From positions 150,663,480 through 150,727,479 of the forward strand of contig CM022945.1 in the NCBI GenBank assembly GCA_012931725.1: a stretch of DNA of 64,000 nt, read 5' to 3'. Under the pieces are notes generated by a model. That model was not told the DNA's origin. It saw nothing but the letters and a program-made list of their open reading frames with translations, and made no database searches. Origin of the DNA: Litsea cubeba (taxonomy: Eukaryota > Streptophyta > Magnoliopsida > Laurales > Lauraceae). Numbering within the stretch: the stretch's first letter is position 1; every line of letters begins with the position of its first letter. The translations under genes were made by a program, and so were the position numbers. Below, in pieces: positions 10,007-20,428 of this stretch.

Positions 10007-11002
10007 CTATAACACCTCTTTGAAAGCAGGGATTGTTGAACAATCTTCCGAAGAGTGGGTGTCATAGTCACAAATACCACACACGGTGATGGGCTGTTTA
10101 CTCCTCCCCATTTCTATGGCTTCAATTTTTCTAGTTAGGGATGCTACTTTTGCATTGAGTTCCATTTCATCATCCTGAAGTCGATATATTCCCCCTCCCT
10201 TAGGATTATTCGATTGCCTTGGATTATCAACTCCATCTGAAGTGTCCCAATTTTGGGCACTTTCTGCAAGAGAATCTAAGTATTCCCATGCTTCATCTGG
10301 GTTTTTGCTCAAAAACTCACCATTACACATTGTTTCAACGAATTGGCGCATTTCAGAAGTTAATCCATCATAAAACATACCAATTACGCGCCATGATTCG
10401 AATCCATGATGTGGGCAGGCTTGTAAGAGCTCTTTGAAGCGTTCCCAACACTTGAAGAAAGACTCTTTTTCTTTTTGTTTGAAATTCATCATGTGTCTCC
10501 TCAAAGTATTGGTTTTGTGAAGTGGGAAAAACTTTTTCAAGAATTCTCGCACCATAACATTCCAAGTGGTAATCGAATTGGGCCTCAGGGAATGCAACCA
10601 TATTTTTGCCTTCTCTTTCAGTGAAAAATGGAATAATCTAAATTTGACTATGTCCTCCCCAATATTATTGAAGTGTAAAGTGGCACAGACTTCTTCAAAT
10701 TCTCTTAAGTGCGAGTATGCACTTTCTGAATCAAGGCCATGGAACTTAGGGAGTAATTGTATCACGCCCGGCTTTATTTCAAAATTTCCCACACTGGGTG
10801 GGACGACCATGCAAGAAGGTGTGGTTGTCCGTGTGGGTTGAAGGTATTCTCGTAAACTCCTAGCCCTTTGGTTAACCGCCTCATTACCATCATTTTCATT
10901 CCGGTCGTTCCGATCATCATTGTTGTTGCCACTACCAGACCCACTTGCCATTGGTGATGGTCTCAAAGAACTTGATAGAATTGGAGATTCAAAGTTATCC
11001 AT
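10007..11002 (-). CDS. Athila Gag (capsid and zinc knuckle)
   Basis: 331 codons starting at ATG 11002 (MDNFESPILSSS...). Residues about 90-230 are a retrotransposon Gag/capsid-like domain (LREFEEVCATLHF, LFHFSLKEKAKIWLHSL, FLKKFFPLHKTNTLRRHMMNF, GMFYDGLTSEMRQFVETMCNG). A CCHC knuckle follows, C-GI-C-DYDT-H-SSED-C, near residue 315. Gag forms the cytoplasmic virus-like particle that packages the RNA. The ORF ends at TAG (10007-10009), but the same frame continues open into protease, so this stop is best read as a nonsense mutation rather than a natural Gag terminus. The leader from LTR to ATG is about 600 nt. Confidence 0.9.
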   Translation of the reverse strand: MDNFESPILSSSLRPSPMASGSGSGNNNDDRNDRNENDGNEAVNQRARSLREYLQPTRTTTPSCMVVPPSVGNFEIKPGVIQLLPKFHGLDSESAYSHLREFEEVCATLHFNNIGEDIVKFRLFHFSLKEKAKIWLHSLRPNSITTWNVMVREFLKKFFPLHKTNTLRRHMMNFKQKEKESFFKCWERFKELLQACPHHGFESWRVIGMFYDGLTSEMRQFVETMCNGEFLSKNPDEAWEYLDSLAESAQNWDTSDGVDNPRQSNNPKGGGIYRLQDDEMELNAKVASLTRKIEAIEMGRSKQPITVCGICDYDTHSSEDCSTIPAFKEVL

Positions 11003-11606
11003 AATTCTCTTAATCGGAGACTCCTTCCTTCTTAATCTGTGCCCTGAACCTCTTTGCCAAATTGGCGGGGGCCTATCCTTCTTTTTGGGAATCTTGAAAA
11101 TTTTTTTTTTTAAATGGTGGAAATAAAGAAACTAACTTAGAACAACAACTAACCTCACTAAAGGTCAAAAAGTTCACCTCAGCCCTTAGCTCAAACTTAT
11201 GAAGTTAACTTGACCAGGTTAGCCCCCAGGTAAGTGGTGAGGTCACAACGGTCCCGCTTAAAAACCACTTGCCTCGAATAGCTTGACTATCTCCCCTTTT
11301 GGGACAAGGCTTTTCTTAGGCATCGAGTTTAACCAAAGAACGCAACTTTAGGCCTTAGTTTCACTTTCCATCCTTAAGGAGTTAGTTAACTGAAAAAAAA
11401 ATTTCCAAAAAATAAATTGAAAGATTTTGGTAACTTTTTGGAGTTTTCTAAAAATCAATGATGTGAATTGCTAACATTCCATGCACTTTCCTAATCCAAA
11501 TTAGGGTAGTTTCAACATTCCATGCATGCACCTCTTATTTCTAGCAAGATGCCAAAAGTAATGTACAATTTAAATAGGAAAGACAGAAAGTTACCTTTAC
11601 TGGCGC
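11003..11606 (-). other. Athila leader between PBS and gag start
   Basis: About 600 nt of untranslated leader. It contains a segment near 11219-11330 (gcccccaggtaagtggtgaggtc..., gggacaaggcttttctt..., aaccaaagaacgca) resembling one in the Tat-B2 leader near 340-470 (gcccccaggtaagggtagg..., ggacaaggcttttcttt..., tgatcaaagaacgca). No gene seen. Confidence 0.55.
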
Positions 11607-11624
11607 TCCCCGGCAACGGCGCCA
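11607..11624 (-). promoter_or_regulatory. Athila primer binding site (tRNA-Asp)
   Basis: The plus strand reads tccccggcaacggcgcca, which equals the last 18 nt (with CCA) of plant tRNA-Asp(GUC). On the minus strand the PBS is therefore TGGCGCCGTTGCCGGGGA, six bases after the 5' LTR end. This PBS is the usual one for Athila elements. Confidence 0.93.
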
Positions 11625-11630
11625 AAAACT

Positions 11631-14016
11631 TGATCGATCCCCAAGTGTAGGGTACGATTGTAGTAATAATCTGGTAAATCCAGGTCGATCCACAGGGAGC
11701 AGTGAATTTCAAGAAACCTTCCAACTTTGACCTATCCTAAATAAACACTAAATCTGGCCTAAATAAAGACTAATTAAATTAGATAACTAAATACAAAAAA
11801 AGCTTAATTACAATGCTTTCAAAAAAATAAAGGAACTATTGTAATAAAGGAAACTTAATCTAAGCAATCCTAAAATATCTAAAAACCTACAAAAGAACAC
11901 ACAAATCAAACAACCAGTTTAATATAAAAAAATCAAAACAAAACTTCCTAAATTAGATCCTACTTACCAAAATCAATTTTTATGCAAATATGAATGATCT
12001 ATAATGCCCTATATGCTAACAATGCAATTTTATGCAAGTTTCTAACTATATGATGCATGCTGTAAAAAATTCTAAGTATGAAAACTGTTGTGCAGCCCTG
12101 TTTTCACTGGACTGTACGACATGACTAAGATGGTGTGAACCTAAATCTAATGGATCAATAGTCTGATTATGCATGAACACAACAAAAAAAGAAAAACCGA
12201 AAAAGGACTTAAAACGAAAAAGATATGATCACCTAAACATGCCTACTTGAACTGTTTTGTTGCTGAAATCTGAACGCAGGCTTACCAACTACCCCTGTTT
12301 GAGCCTCTGGTTGACATGGTTCCCGAGGTTATTTTTGGCTAAAATTCTAGGGTTACAAAGTCCAATTACCATACTTTAAATCTGCTATTTTGTGGACAAA
12401 AATATTAACGTTTACCTGGTTTTTAAATGGTGCACTTTTGTAACCAAGTTGGGTCAGCTGCTGAAATGTGCAGGATTTTTCACCACTCATTTATCAGATC
12501 CGAACTTAGTATATCTAATCAGTTGATAATCTTGTGATTCCAGCAACAAAAACTTGTTCTAATGCAATTTCTAAATATGAAGTATACACAAAGACAATTT
12601 CTAACCATATATCATGCAATCAAGAATAGAAAGTTTCTACTAAACATAGAAAGAAGCAAGTTGAGTTTTTAAATCTAGAATTTGTAAATAGAACAAAAAA
12701 ATTAAGAATATTAACTTGAAAATAACAACAAAAAGGGTGGAAAGAAAATAAAAAGCGGAAAAGTAGTATCAAAGATCTAGAGTCTAGACAATCCTACAAA
12801 TATTGATAATGCGATGATAATGTCCTCTCTTCTCAAAGTAAGAAAAAAAAATTATGCAAGTGATTATTTGATGTCTCTCGACTTTTGATATTTTTATTTT
12901 ATTTTCAAATCCTTGATCTAATCATGTGAAATATTGTCTCCAATCAAAACACATAAAAGAGCTAAGATAAGAAAATTAAATCACTTACATAGAAAGTTGC
13001 AAAATCAATCCAAGTAGTGTCTTTTTTTCTTGATCTTGAAATACAAAAAAATTAAGATTCTTCTCTCTTCATCATTCTCTCAACATGATCTCTCAACCTA
13101 TGTCTAAAGAATTAGGAGGAAAGAAGAAGAAGAAAGGGACTTAGAGAGAAAGGTGGATGGGAGTGGAATAGAGAGAGGAAGAGTCTCCTTGGTTGCTACC
13201 AAAAGCCTTGGACCAAGTGATTGCCTCATCCCCTTTGGCTAGACCCTCTTTTATAATTCTTATGCCCCTTTGTTTGGTAACACACCTCCTTCATCTTGGC
13301 TTAAATTCAAACTTCAATTGATTTCTTGTCCTTGTGATCCAATTTTTTCCATCTTGGGTTCCTCAAAAGATCTTTAAGATTGCATCTTGATTTTTGTCTC
13401 CTCCTTGATTAGATTTCTTCTTCCACAAGTTTGACTTTGTGGAGATCTCCTTCCAATGCAAAACTTGCCATCCACCCACGTTTTTGTTTCATATATGCCA
13501 TAATATATAATTCCAAGTGGACTTAACTTCTTTGTATTAGGTGAAAACTTCTTTAAAAACTCTTTCACAACCAAGACACATTTATCTAACCATCATGGTC
13601 CCACCAATCATGTAAATCTTCATGGGATAGGGTCCCATGTTGTTGATTTTTTTCCTACAAATTGAAAGAAATTAATTAATCACATATAATAAAAATAAAC
13701 ATGAATTATGCATGGGACCCTACATGCCTAATGATGCACCCAAATGACAAACTTTCCAAAAAATAGCACAAGGTGCCAAAAATAACAAGTATGCTTTGAT
13801 GAAGAAAAAGAACTAATTTTGGGGTGATGAATGAGATGAAAAATCCTAATTTCACAAAAATCATACAGTTCAATAAATTTTGACCAATTCTGACCATTTT
13901 TCCAAAAATATCCCCAAATACATGTAATCATGAAATTAAGTGCAATTCTATGCAATTAGACCTAATTAAGTCCACAAATGCTCATGAAATGATGACCTAA
14001 TTTTGTGGACTTATCA
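11631..14016 (-). repeat. Athila 5' LTR
   Basis: A 2386-bp LTR. On the minus strand it starts TGATAAGTCC and ends GGATCGATCA, followed by the PBS. The outer end matches the 3' LTR fragment at 3691-4009. A minus-strand TATA box at 13248-13255 leaves about 0.75 kb of U3 upstream and about 1.6 kb of R/U5 downstream. The pyrimidine-rich stretch just after the TATA box fits a plant transcript leader. Confidence 0.88.
13248..13255 (-). promoter_or_regulatory. Athila LTR TATA box
   Basis: TATAAAAG on the minus strand, in the context AGAATTATAAAAGAGGGTC. It is the best core-promoter candidate in the LTR and lies upstream of a CT-rich leader. Confidence 0.6.
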
Positions 14017-14746
14017 AGAAGAAAATGAGTCACGCGCCCTTACCAAAAAGGACGTAGACAGTATCCTCGCCAAAGCAAAAGAAGAGCATATACTCAAGGA
14101 GCATGGGATTAAGCCACCATATCCCTTATGGATGGACTCAGTCCCATTCCCCACAAAATTCAAGCATCCTACTCTCCAAACATATACAGGGAAAGGATCA
14201 GCCAGACAGCACGTCATCCACTTTAAGATCCTGACGGGAGCTATCGCGGATCAAGATGCACTCAAGATCCTCCTCTTTGCAAGTACCCTAAAAGGTACGG
14301 CCTTCGATTTATACTCCACTCTGCCAGAGGACTCCATTCAAAATTGGGCCATGCTAGAGACACGCTTCCTGACTCACTTCAAAGGTGAGGATCATCCCGC
14401 TACTATGGCTCAGCTGTGCAACCTAAAACAGGGGGAGAAAGAGTCAACATATGACTTCATTCACAAGTGGAAAGCAATGGCGTACAAATGCTCTGATGTA
14501 TTACCACAAGCGTCGCTAGTCGACATCTGCCGGAACAACATGAGAGCCAGAATCCGCTCCATGATCATCGGCAACAAATCAAAGAACCTGGGAGAACTCC
14601 TGGAAGCTTCCATGGAAGCTGAAACGGTGATTAAAGACCTCAACAGTCAGAAATCATTAAGAAAAGAGCCAACCGCCATTGCAACCTCAAAACCAAAGAA
14701 GAAAGAGGTCCTCAATGTGCAGACCAAGTCAGCTCCTCAGCCATAA
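14017..14746 (+). pseudogene. Tat-B1 gag, 5'-truncated by the Athila insertion
   Basis: A retrotransposon Gag domain: VPFPTKFKHPTLQTYTGKG, HFKILTGAIADQDALKILLFASTL, AFDLYSTLPEDSIQNWAMLETRFLTHF, and LCNLKQGEKESTYDFIHKWKAMAYKC are typical of Tat/Ogre Gag. The formal ORF starts at 14003 inside the Athila LTR, so its first few codons are foreign; true Tat sequence starts at 14017. The missing N-terminus and the 5' LTR should lie left of the window. The frame ends at TAA 14744-14746 but stays open beyond it, so this is probably one nonsense change. Not functional as it stands. Confidence 0.85.
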
Positions 14747-15366
14747 AAGAAAGCTGAAAACAAAGCTGCTGGTAAGAGACCTGAACTCTCTAATGCCTTC
14801 AAAGAAGGAGTAGAGAAGAAATACCTGTTTGATGAAGATGTTGATGAAGTCTTTGGGGCTCTTGTGGCAAACGGCAAGCTCACCTTGCCTGAACCAAAAA
14901 GACCGAGTGATGTTGGCAAAACCAACGATCCTCGGTACTATCCATACCATCAAATGATCTCGCATCCTCTCAATCAATGCTTCGTTGTGAGAGAGAAAAT
15001 AAACGAGATGTGGAAAAACAGAGTCATCACCTTTGACAAAAACTATGGGTCTGCCTCCGTCAACATGGTGACATGTGGACAAACATCAAAATCACCGAAG
15101 AAGAAGATCACTACTTCCATCAAGGTGATAAACACAATCCAAGCATCCGAAGAACTGGTTCCTTACCGACACCAGAAGGACAACCCATACGGGTACATCT
15201 CGATCTCCTGGAAGATGAGACTTGGGAGGTCGTGAAAACAAAGCCTACAGCTCAACAGCGAAGGCAGGCTAGGAAATATCTCCTCAAGCTCAAACGACAA
15301 AAGAAGACCCAGCCAAAACAAGAAGTCAAAGAAAAGGCAGAGGCTTCCTCTAACGCTTCACTGTAG
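14747..15366 (+). pseudogene. Tat-B1 gag C-terminal region, frameshifted
   Basis: Continues from the gag frame (KYLFDEDVDEVFGALVANGKLTLPEPKRP, YYPYHQMISHPLNQCFVVREKI) to about 15075, where the sense reading moves to another frame (MWTNIKITEEEDHYF..., RRQARKYLLKLKRQKK). The HQMISHPLNQCFVVREKI part corresponds to the degenerate zinc-knuckle-like region of Tat-lineage Gag (usually CxxHxxxxHxxxxC). One indel near 15075 is needed to explain the break. Confidence 0.7.
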
Positions 15367-15369
15367 GCA

Positions 15370-16838
15370 ACAAAAACATCCCTTCCAGAGACTTCAAAGG
15401 GGGTAAGAAAATTCACTCTCAGTTATTTCATGCCGCCTCAATTCAAAGAAACCATGCAGGAGGCATCATACTCTTGCAATTTGGTAGTTGGATTCTCCAT
15501 TGATGGATACGAGTCCAGCGACACCGATGATGGATTCGAATCCAACTACATAGACGAGTGGGGGGAGTCCCTTGAAATAGGAGAATATCTCTCTGATGAA
15601 GAATGGGTTCCTGAGACTCATCTTATGCCAGTAATCTGGTAAACCCCCTACAGCCACAAACATCCTAGTCTGATGATGAAGAAGACCAAGAGGTTGTACA
15701 AGAAAATGCTGCTGACCCAGCACCTCTCATTGCTCCAGTGGAAATCAACCATGTTGAGCCACAAAGTGCTGATGAAGAAGAAGATTTGGCGCCTGATCTT
15801 GAAGAATATGCAAGGATCTTACAGCGTCTCGCTCTAGAACAAGAGCAAGACCGTGTCAACGAGCTTCCTCGCAATCCAGAGCCTGAAGTCCATGAAGACC
15901 ATCAGGTACATCCTCCCTTAACTCCTGAAAATGGAGAAAATTGCTGGATAGACGATCCTCTTACATCCGAGGATGAGTCTGACTCCGATCAAGCAACGTC
16001 TTCTGTTAGAGCTTCCTGTAATGTGATAATTCAGGATTATAGCTCTTCTGAAGCATCGTCTGATGAGATCACTTACACTCCGGCGACGCCTAGCAATGTA
16101 TCTTCTGGAGCCACCTCATCTCACGTGACTTTCACTGAGATGACACCCTCTCAGGTTTCTTCTCTTGAGACTGTGACTTCTAAGTTCACACCTTTCCTGA
16201 TTGAAGAATTCTCAATTATTGATGCTTAGGATAATGAATTGGTCAACGAAGAAGAAAGGTTGCTGGATGTTGTTCAGGACTTGTTCCCGGAAAATGCTCC
16301 GTGCAACACAATCACTGAGGATGGCAACTCTGCTGCAGATACATCTTCAGTAAATGAAAAACGACAGCCTATTGATCCTGAAGACAATCTTCCAAATGAA
16401 GACCCTTCCTAAGAAGCTCTCGAAGATGGTAGAGGCACCCGCTCTGGCCGGGACTACCATAAAAATTACAACCAATCTTCCTTTACATATGTAAATCCTT
16501 TCGGAAAAGATGTTGTAAGCGCCCCTAGTGGCAACAATGATGAACATGTAGGCCCTAAGGAGGCTTTCAAGTATGACTTGATTGAACACTTCAAGCACAT
16601 ACCTGCACGTCTGCACATCCTAGATTTATTGCGAATGTCTCCGCACACTCGTGATAATCTCATTTCAGAATTACAAAAGCTGAATGAGGATGTCGACAAA
16701 CATGCCCCGCAAGTCCTCCAAATTGAAATGGATTACCGAGTCAAAAACTCAGAAGCTTCCTCAAAGGGAGAAAAGAAGAAAACCGAGGGATCATGCATTG
16801 AATGCCTCTCGGTTAAAAAAGCAGCCAGTGCAACCATC
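15370..16838 (+). pseudogene. Tat-B1 acidic spacer between gag and protease
   Basis: Several open stretches (15430-15642, 15738-16229, then on to 16838 with stops at 16227 and near 16410) encode low-complexity, Glu/Asp/Ser-rich protein such as SSDTDDGFESNYIDEW and EEDLAPDLEEYARILQRLALEQEQD. This fits the long poorly conserved spacer of Ogre/Tat elements between Gag and protease. The frame reaching 16838 is picked up again at 25869 once the copia element is subtracted. No enzymatic motif seen. Confidence 0.65.
16834..16838 (+). repeat. Target-site duplication (left) of copia element
   Basis: ccatc immediately before the 5' LTR. The same 5 bp follow the 3' LTR at 25869-25873. Removing one copy plus the element restores an open Tat-B1 frame across the junction. 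Confidence 0.92.
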
Positions 16839-17883
16839 TGTTAGTTTTATGGACTCAATCCAGTAGATGATATAATAAATTGATTAATTTCTTTATTTAT
16901 TCATATATTCATGCTTTCCTTTCATGAGATGAATGGTAATTTATTATATACTTGCACATAACCAATACGAATGACATTATGGTTCATAAGATGAACCGGG
17001 GTCCACAAGTATATTAGATGTAATACATGTGTATGGATGAGATCCACATACGGGAGACATGTATGACAAATCTTATACTTAAAATATATTCACAACCAGT
17101 GATGAGACTGGACATCTCATACTGACAAGGTTGCAGCACTTTGATCACTATGAGATAGTGTGATTTGTCTCGATCATCAGAATGGAAGATTCTGGATCAT
17201 TGTGTTGGTACATTGGATGTATTGAAGGACCATGAGAAGCACCTTATAAACACTGTCTTTATTTTTAAGGTCTGCTCTCATAATTCCCTAGCAATAGGCT
17301 CTCAATCCTGAGACATTAATGAACTCAAGTTTCTATCTATTCATTTGCTTTGAGTCACCAATGAGTGAGGCCAACTGTAGGTCAACACCTCGGTGATTTG
17401 GGTACGTGGTAGTAGAGCTGTGGGAACATTCAATGGTCAAGATGGAATCTATCTCTAATATCCCCTTGTGCCAATTAATGGATTTATCATTGGTAAGTGC
17501 GCACCCATTCCGATTAAGAGTTAATTGGAAAGGTACCTATTGATCATTATAATTAATTGGGGCTCAAGGATAATAAGATATGGATCTATTTTGGAAGACA
17601 GGTCCAATTGATCCATGGATATTGATAGAGGGGTCTACTTGTGGTAATGTGGAAGTTTAGGGTCTTCTATGTAATTTATTCCTAAGACTGGAGTGCAATT
17701 GCATTTATATAGTGGAGTTATTTGCAATTAACTGTGGGCCCGGATTACACATGAGATGTGGGGTCGCGTGTCCCAGTTGGAGCCAGATTTCTAAGGAATC
17801 CCTAGTGGTCCCCACGCTAGCCCAATTATTAGAAAGTATCTAATTCTAGTTGAACTTTAAAAGGAAAGTTACTATTTCTATTT

Positions 17884-18095
17884 GAAGTGAGACTTCTAAT
17901 AGTGGTAATAGTAGACTTACTAATTTTAGTAGAAGTGAGACTTCTATTTTAATTAGAAAGGAATTGGAAAGTTACTAATCATATTTGAAGTGAGACTTCT
18001 AATTATGATATGGTAAGTTACTAATTAATTAATGGAAGTAAGACTTCTATTTTAATTAAGAAGAGATAGTTACTAATTTTTGGAAGTAAGACTTC
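17884..18095 (+). promoter_or_regulatory. Five-copy palindromic repeat upstream of copia TATA box
   Basis: gaagt(g/a)agacttc occurs at 17884-17896, 17932-17944, 17987-17999, 18035-18047 and 18083-18095. The spacing is 48, 55, 48 and 48 bp and the last copy is about 33 bp upstream of the TATA box. Each has self-complementary arms (gaagt/acttc). Between copies a second word, (g/c)ttacta(a/t)t, recurs. This resembles repeated U3 enhancer boxes known in stress-activated plant copia elements, but no specific factor can be named. The 3' LTR carries the same array at about 25093-25304. Confidence 0.7.
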
Positions 18096-18127
18096 TAATG
18101 GAAATTAGTAAGTTGGCTTGCAAAAGC

Positions 18128-18135
18128 TATAAATA
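18128..18135 (+). promoter_or_regulatory. Copia LTR TATA box
   Basis: TATAAATA in the context aaaagctataaataagagg. The 3' LTR copy is at about 25337-25344. Confidence 0.7.
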
Positions 18136-18662
18136 AGAGGAGAACAAGGCCTTGGACGTCCATGCATAAATCCACCTAGGGATTCACGTCCAAGCCTCCC
18201 TAGTGCAAGTGTTGCACGAGTTTTTCCTCTCTCTCCCTCTTCTAGTTCTCTTTCTAGTTCCTCCCTAGAGTTCCTAGTAGTTTTTCTCTTGGAGATCCCA
18301 CCATCTTCTTGAGAAAAGGAGAATCTTATACGGGTCATAGCGTGGAAGATCAAGAGGTCTTGGAGATCCCTATTTGATTAGTGAAAGCGTTTCATCATCA
18401 AAGAAAGACGCAACTCCTCCATTAGAGCACAACCGAGCTCCAAAGGTATAATCCACTTCCTTGCATGTTGTAGATTATTATGGATGCTTGTTAGTTGTTT
18501 TTTCTATCTTCTAGATAGATTGTATTTATTGATCATGATGACTGAGATTGAGGACATGGATCTTGGATTGGGTTTTATAGCCTTGTGGATAGTTGATCCC
18601 TGCGTCAAGTGGGTCAAAAGTTTTTGAAACCTATCCTAGAGGCCCACCCTATTTCCAACAAT

Positions 18663-18674
18663 TGGTATCAGAGC
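18663..18674 (+). promoter_or_regulatory. Copia primer binding site (initiator tRNA-Met)
   Basis: tggtatcagagc, two bases after the LTR end, complementary to the 3' end of plant initiator tRNA-Met, the standard copia primer. Confidence 0.95.
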
Positions 18675-20428
18675 CTTACCTCATCTCTTATCATGTTAGA
18701 TCAGTAAGCTTGATCTAATCTTTACATGAGATGCGAAGAGGATAGATCAAGGGCTATGTACGGATCAGTTTGATGGTTTTGCTTGGACAATTAGTATCTC
18801 CATGTTTGGATAGTCACATAAGGGTCTAACAATGATGGAATGATGGTAGGAAGCCATTGGGAATCTTCAAAAGAGTTTTGGAGATGTTGGACACGAAATA
18901 CAAAAAACCCAACTTGCAGGTTTCCGTCAGGCAGGTCGACCGAGCCCTCTGGCAGGTCGACCGAAGACACTGAGGCCGGTCGACCGAACCCTCTAGTAGC
19001 TCGACCCCCGCCGGGGGACACCCCCGGACCCCCTCTGCGTAGGGGGCATGAATCATAGTAGTGGCAATATTTGGCATCCTGTCTTTCCATTATTGTTTGG
19101 TAACCCGGCTTTGTGAGTTGCTTTGCTAGTATGAGATACTAACATGCAGGTTATCATGTCCTCTCCATATGGCCCACAAGTCTTTTACTTTCTTTTATGG
19201 TTGAATGTTTATTATTGGCAAGTTGTAAAGGGCATCATGGTTTCCTTGGTTTCCCGGTTCAGGGCAAGGCATGGTGAAATTCCCTATGAGCCTTTTATTT
19301 CCATTAATAGATTATCATGTAAGTCTCATCGTAGAGACATAGGAATTTATGTAATTTTCTAAATTTGTAAATTCTGGCAATGTTCGAGACAAAGAAGGAA
19401 AGTGAAGTTGGATTCCTAATCAAAGAGTTTGAAGATTACCAAAGGTATTTTGGAGTTTCCCAAAGTGTTTGAGGAATCCAAATTTTTGGAAAGTCTCGAA
19501 GTCCAAGAAGTCTATTCCGCATGGGCCATGTGGAGGAGAGGACTAGTTTCTAATTTTAGCGTTTTCTATTTATAGTTGAATGCTTTATTTAGAATGTTTC
19601 CAAATCTGATCCAAACATAGCAAGTTACTAATATTGGTCAAATCAAATTAATTTTTGGAAAGAGTTCTAATTAGTGTTGATGTCCCATGAGATGGACACA
19701 TTGGTAACACTAATTTAAGAAACTGGACTTTCCTTAAAATAACTTGACTTGGAACCAATCTTAAATCACATCATGAGATGATTTGATGATTCATATATTT
19801 ATATATGTGGGCCCTAATACCTTAAAAGGAAATCCTCAATTTTAAAATATTAAGTGGGAGCGGGGCATTTAATCCCCATGGTTTTCCACCATAGGTCCAT
19901 TGTAAGGAAAGTATTAGCCTCGCGCCACCAAGAGTGTGGCCGTTCCTTCGGAGGGCTTTTACTTGTCTGGTTACTAGATATGGATCTCCTATGGATAGTG
20001 TTGGTGAGACGGGGTGGGGGCTTACTCCCCTAGGAGGAGCTACTCACAACGGTTGTCATGCAATGCTAGTTGGTGGGTCACACTTAACTAAAATAATGAT
20101 GTAGTATCCCCTAGGATTTGCCTCATGTATTTTAGAAACCAAAGCAAATCGGGAGTCATACATTATTTGGTATGAGATACCTAGATGATAATGAATGATG
20201 GGGATCATGGATAGTTAGTCTTAATTTCAATTCTGACGAACTTTGATCCGCACCAATCCAAGGACATTTGCACTCCCCTAGGAGGCATGCCCTAAGGGAT
20301 TGGGATTCCGATGTATTCTAAATTCAGTGCTTATGAGGATTCCCATATGAATTTGGTAGAATACTAAACCCTAATGTCATTTATATCCTTTCATTGAATG
20401 TATGGTTATGTGCTTTTATTTATACAGC
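18675..20428 (+). other. Copia leader, about 1.75 kb
   Basis: Unusually long untranslated region between PBS and gag. It contains three ggtcgaccga palindromes at 18934-18943, 18955-18964 and 18978-18987, followed by a GC-rich stretch (ccccgccgggggacacccccgg). It ends with a pyrimidine-rich segment, tttatttatacag, just before the gag ATG, which could act as a 3' splice site. No protein family recognised. Confidence 0.6.

Larger units (their letters stand above)
3691..14016 (-). mobile_element. Athila-type Ty3/gypsy LTR retrotransposon (minus strand; 3' LTR interrupted)
   Basis: Order on the minus strand: 5' LTR 14016-11631, tRNA-Asp PBS 11624-11607, gag-pol 11002-5585, noncoding 3' region, polypurine tract at about 4022-4010, then the first 319 bp of the 3' LTR (4009-3691), where Tat-B2 has inserted. 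The right edge abuts Tat-B1 gag at 14017, so this element inserted into Tat-B1; the candidate target-site duplication on the right is agaag. Athila assignment rests on the PBS, on LTR ends TGATAAG...GATCA, and on RT/IN motifs (FLDGYSGYNQI, FMDD, QVEVSNREFKRILE). No env-like ORF is visible. Confidence 0.9.
16839..18660 (+). repeat. Copia 5' LTR
   Basis: A 1822-bp LTR starting TGTTAGTTTT and ending TTCCAACA. TATA box at 18128-18135 (gctataaataag). Upstream of it lie five palindromic repeats, described separately. It is 1 bp longer than the 3' LTR because of a T-run (gtttttctc against gttttctc). Confidence 0.95.

Noticed and set aside
11607..11624. tRNA-Asp gene, because the plus strand matches a tRNA 3' end including CCA
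   Set aside because: Only the last 18 nt match, CCA is encoded (plant tRNA genes do not encode it), and it lies six bases from an LTR end: it is a primer binding site.
14003..14746. gag start at 14003
   Set aside because: The first 14 bases belong to the Athila LTR and the start is a TTG; the Tat gag reading frame begins at 14017 as a truncated internal fragment.
18675..20428. A captured host gene in the long copia leader
   Set aside because: No open frame above about 100 codons that is not driven by the palindrome/GC stretch, and no family resemblance.
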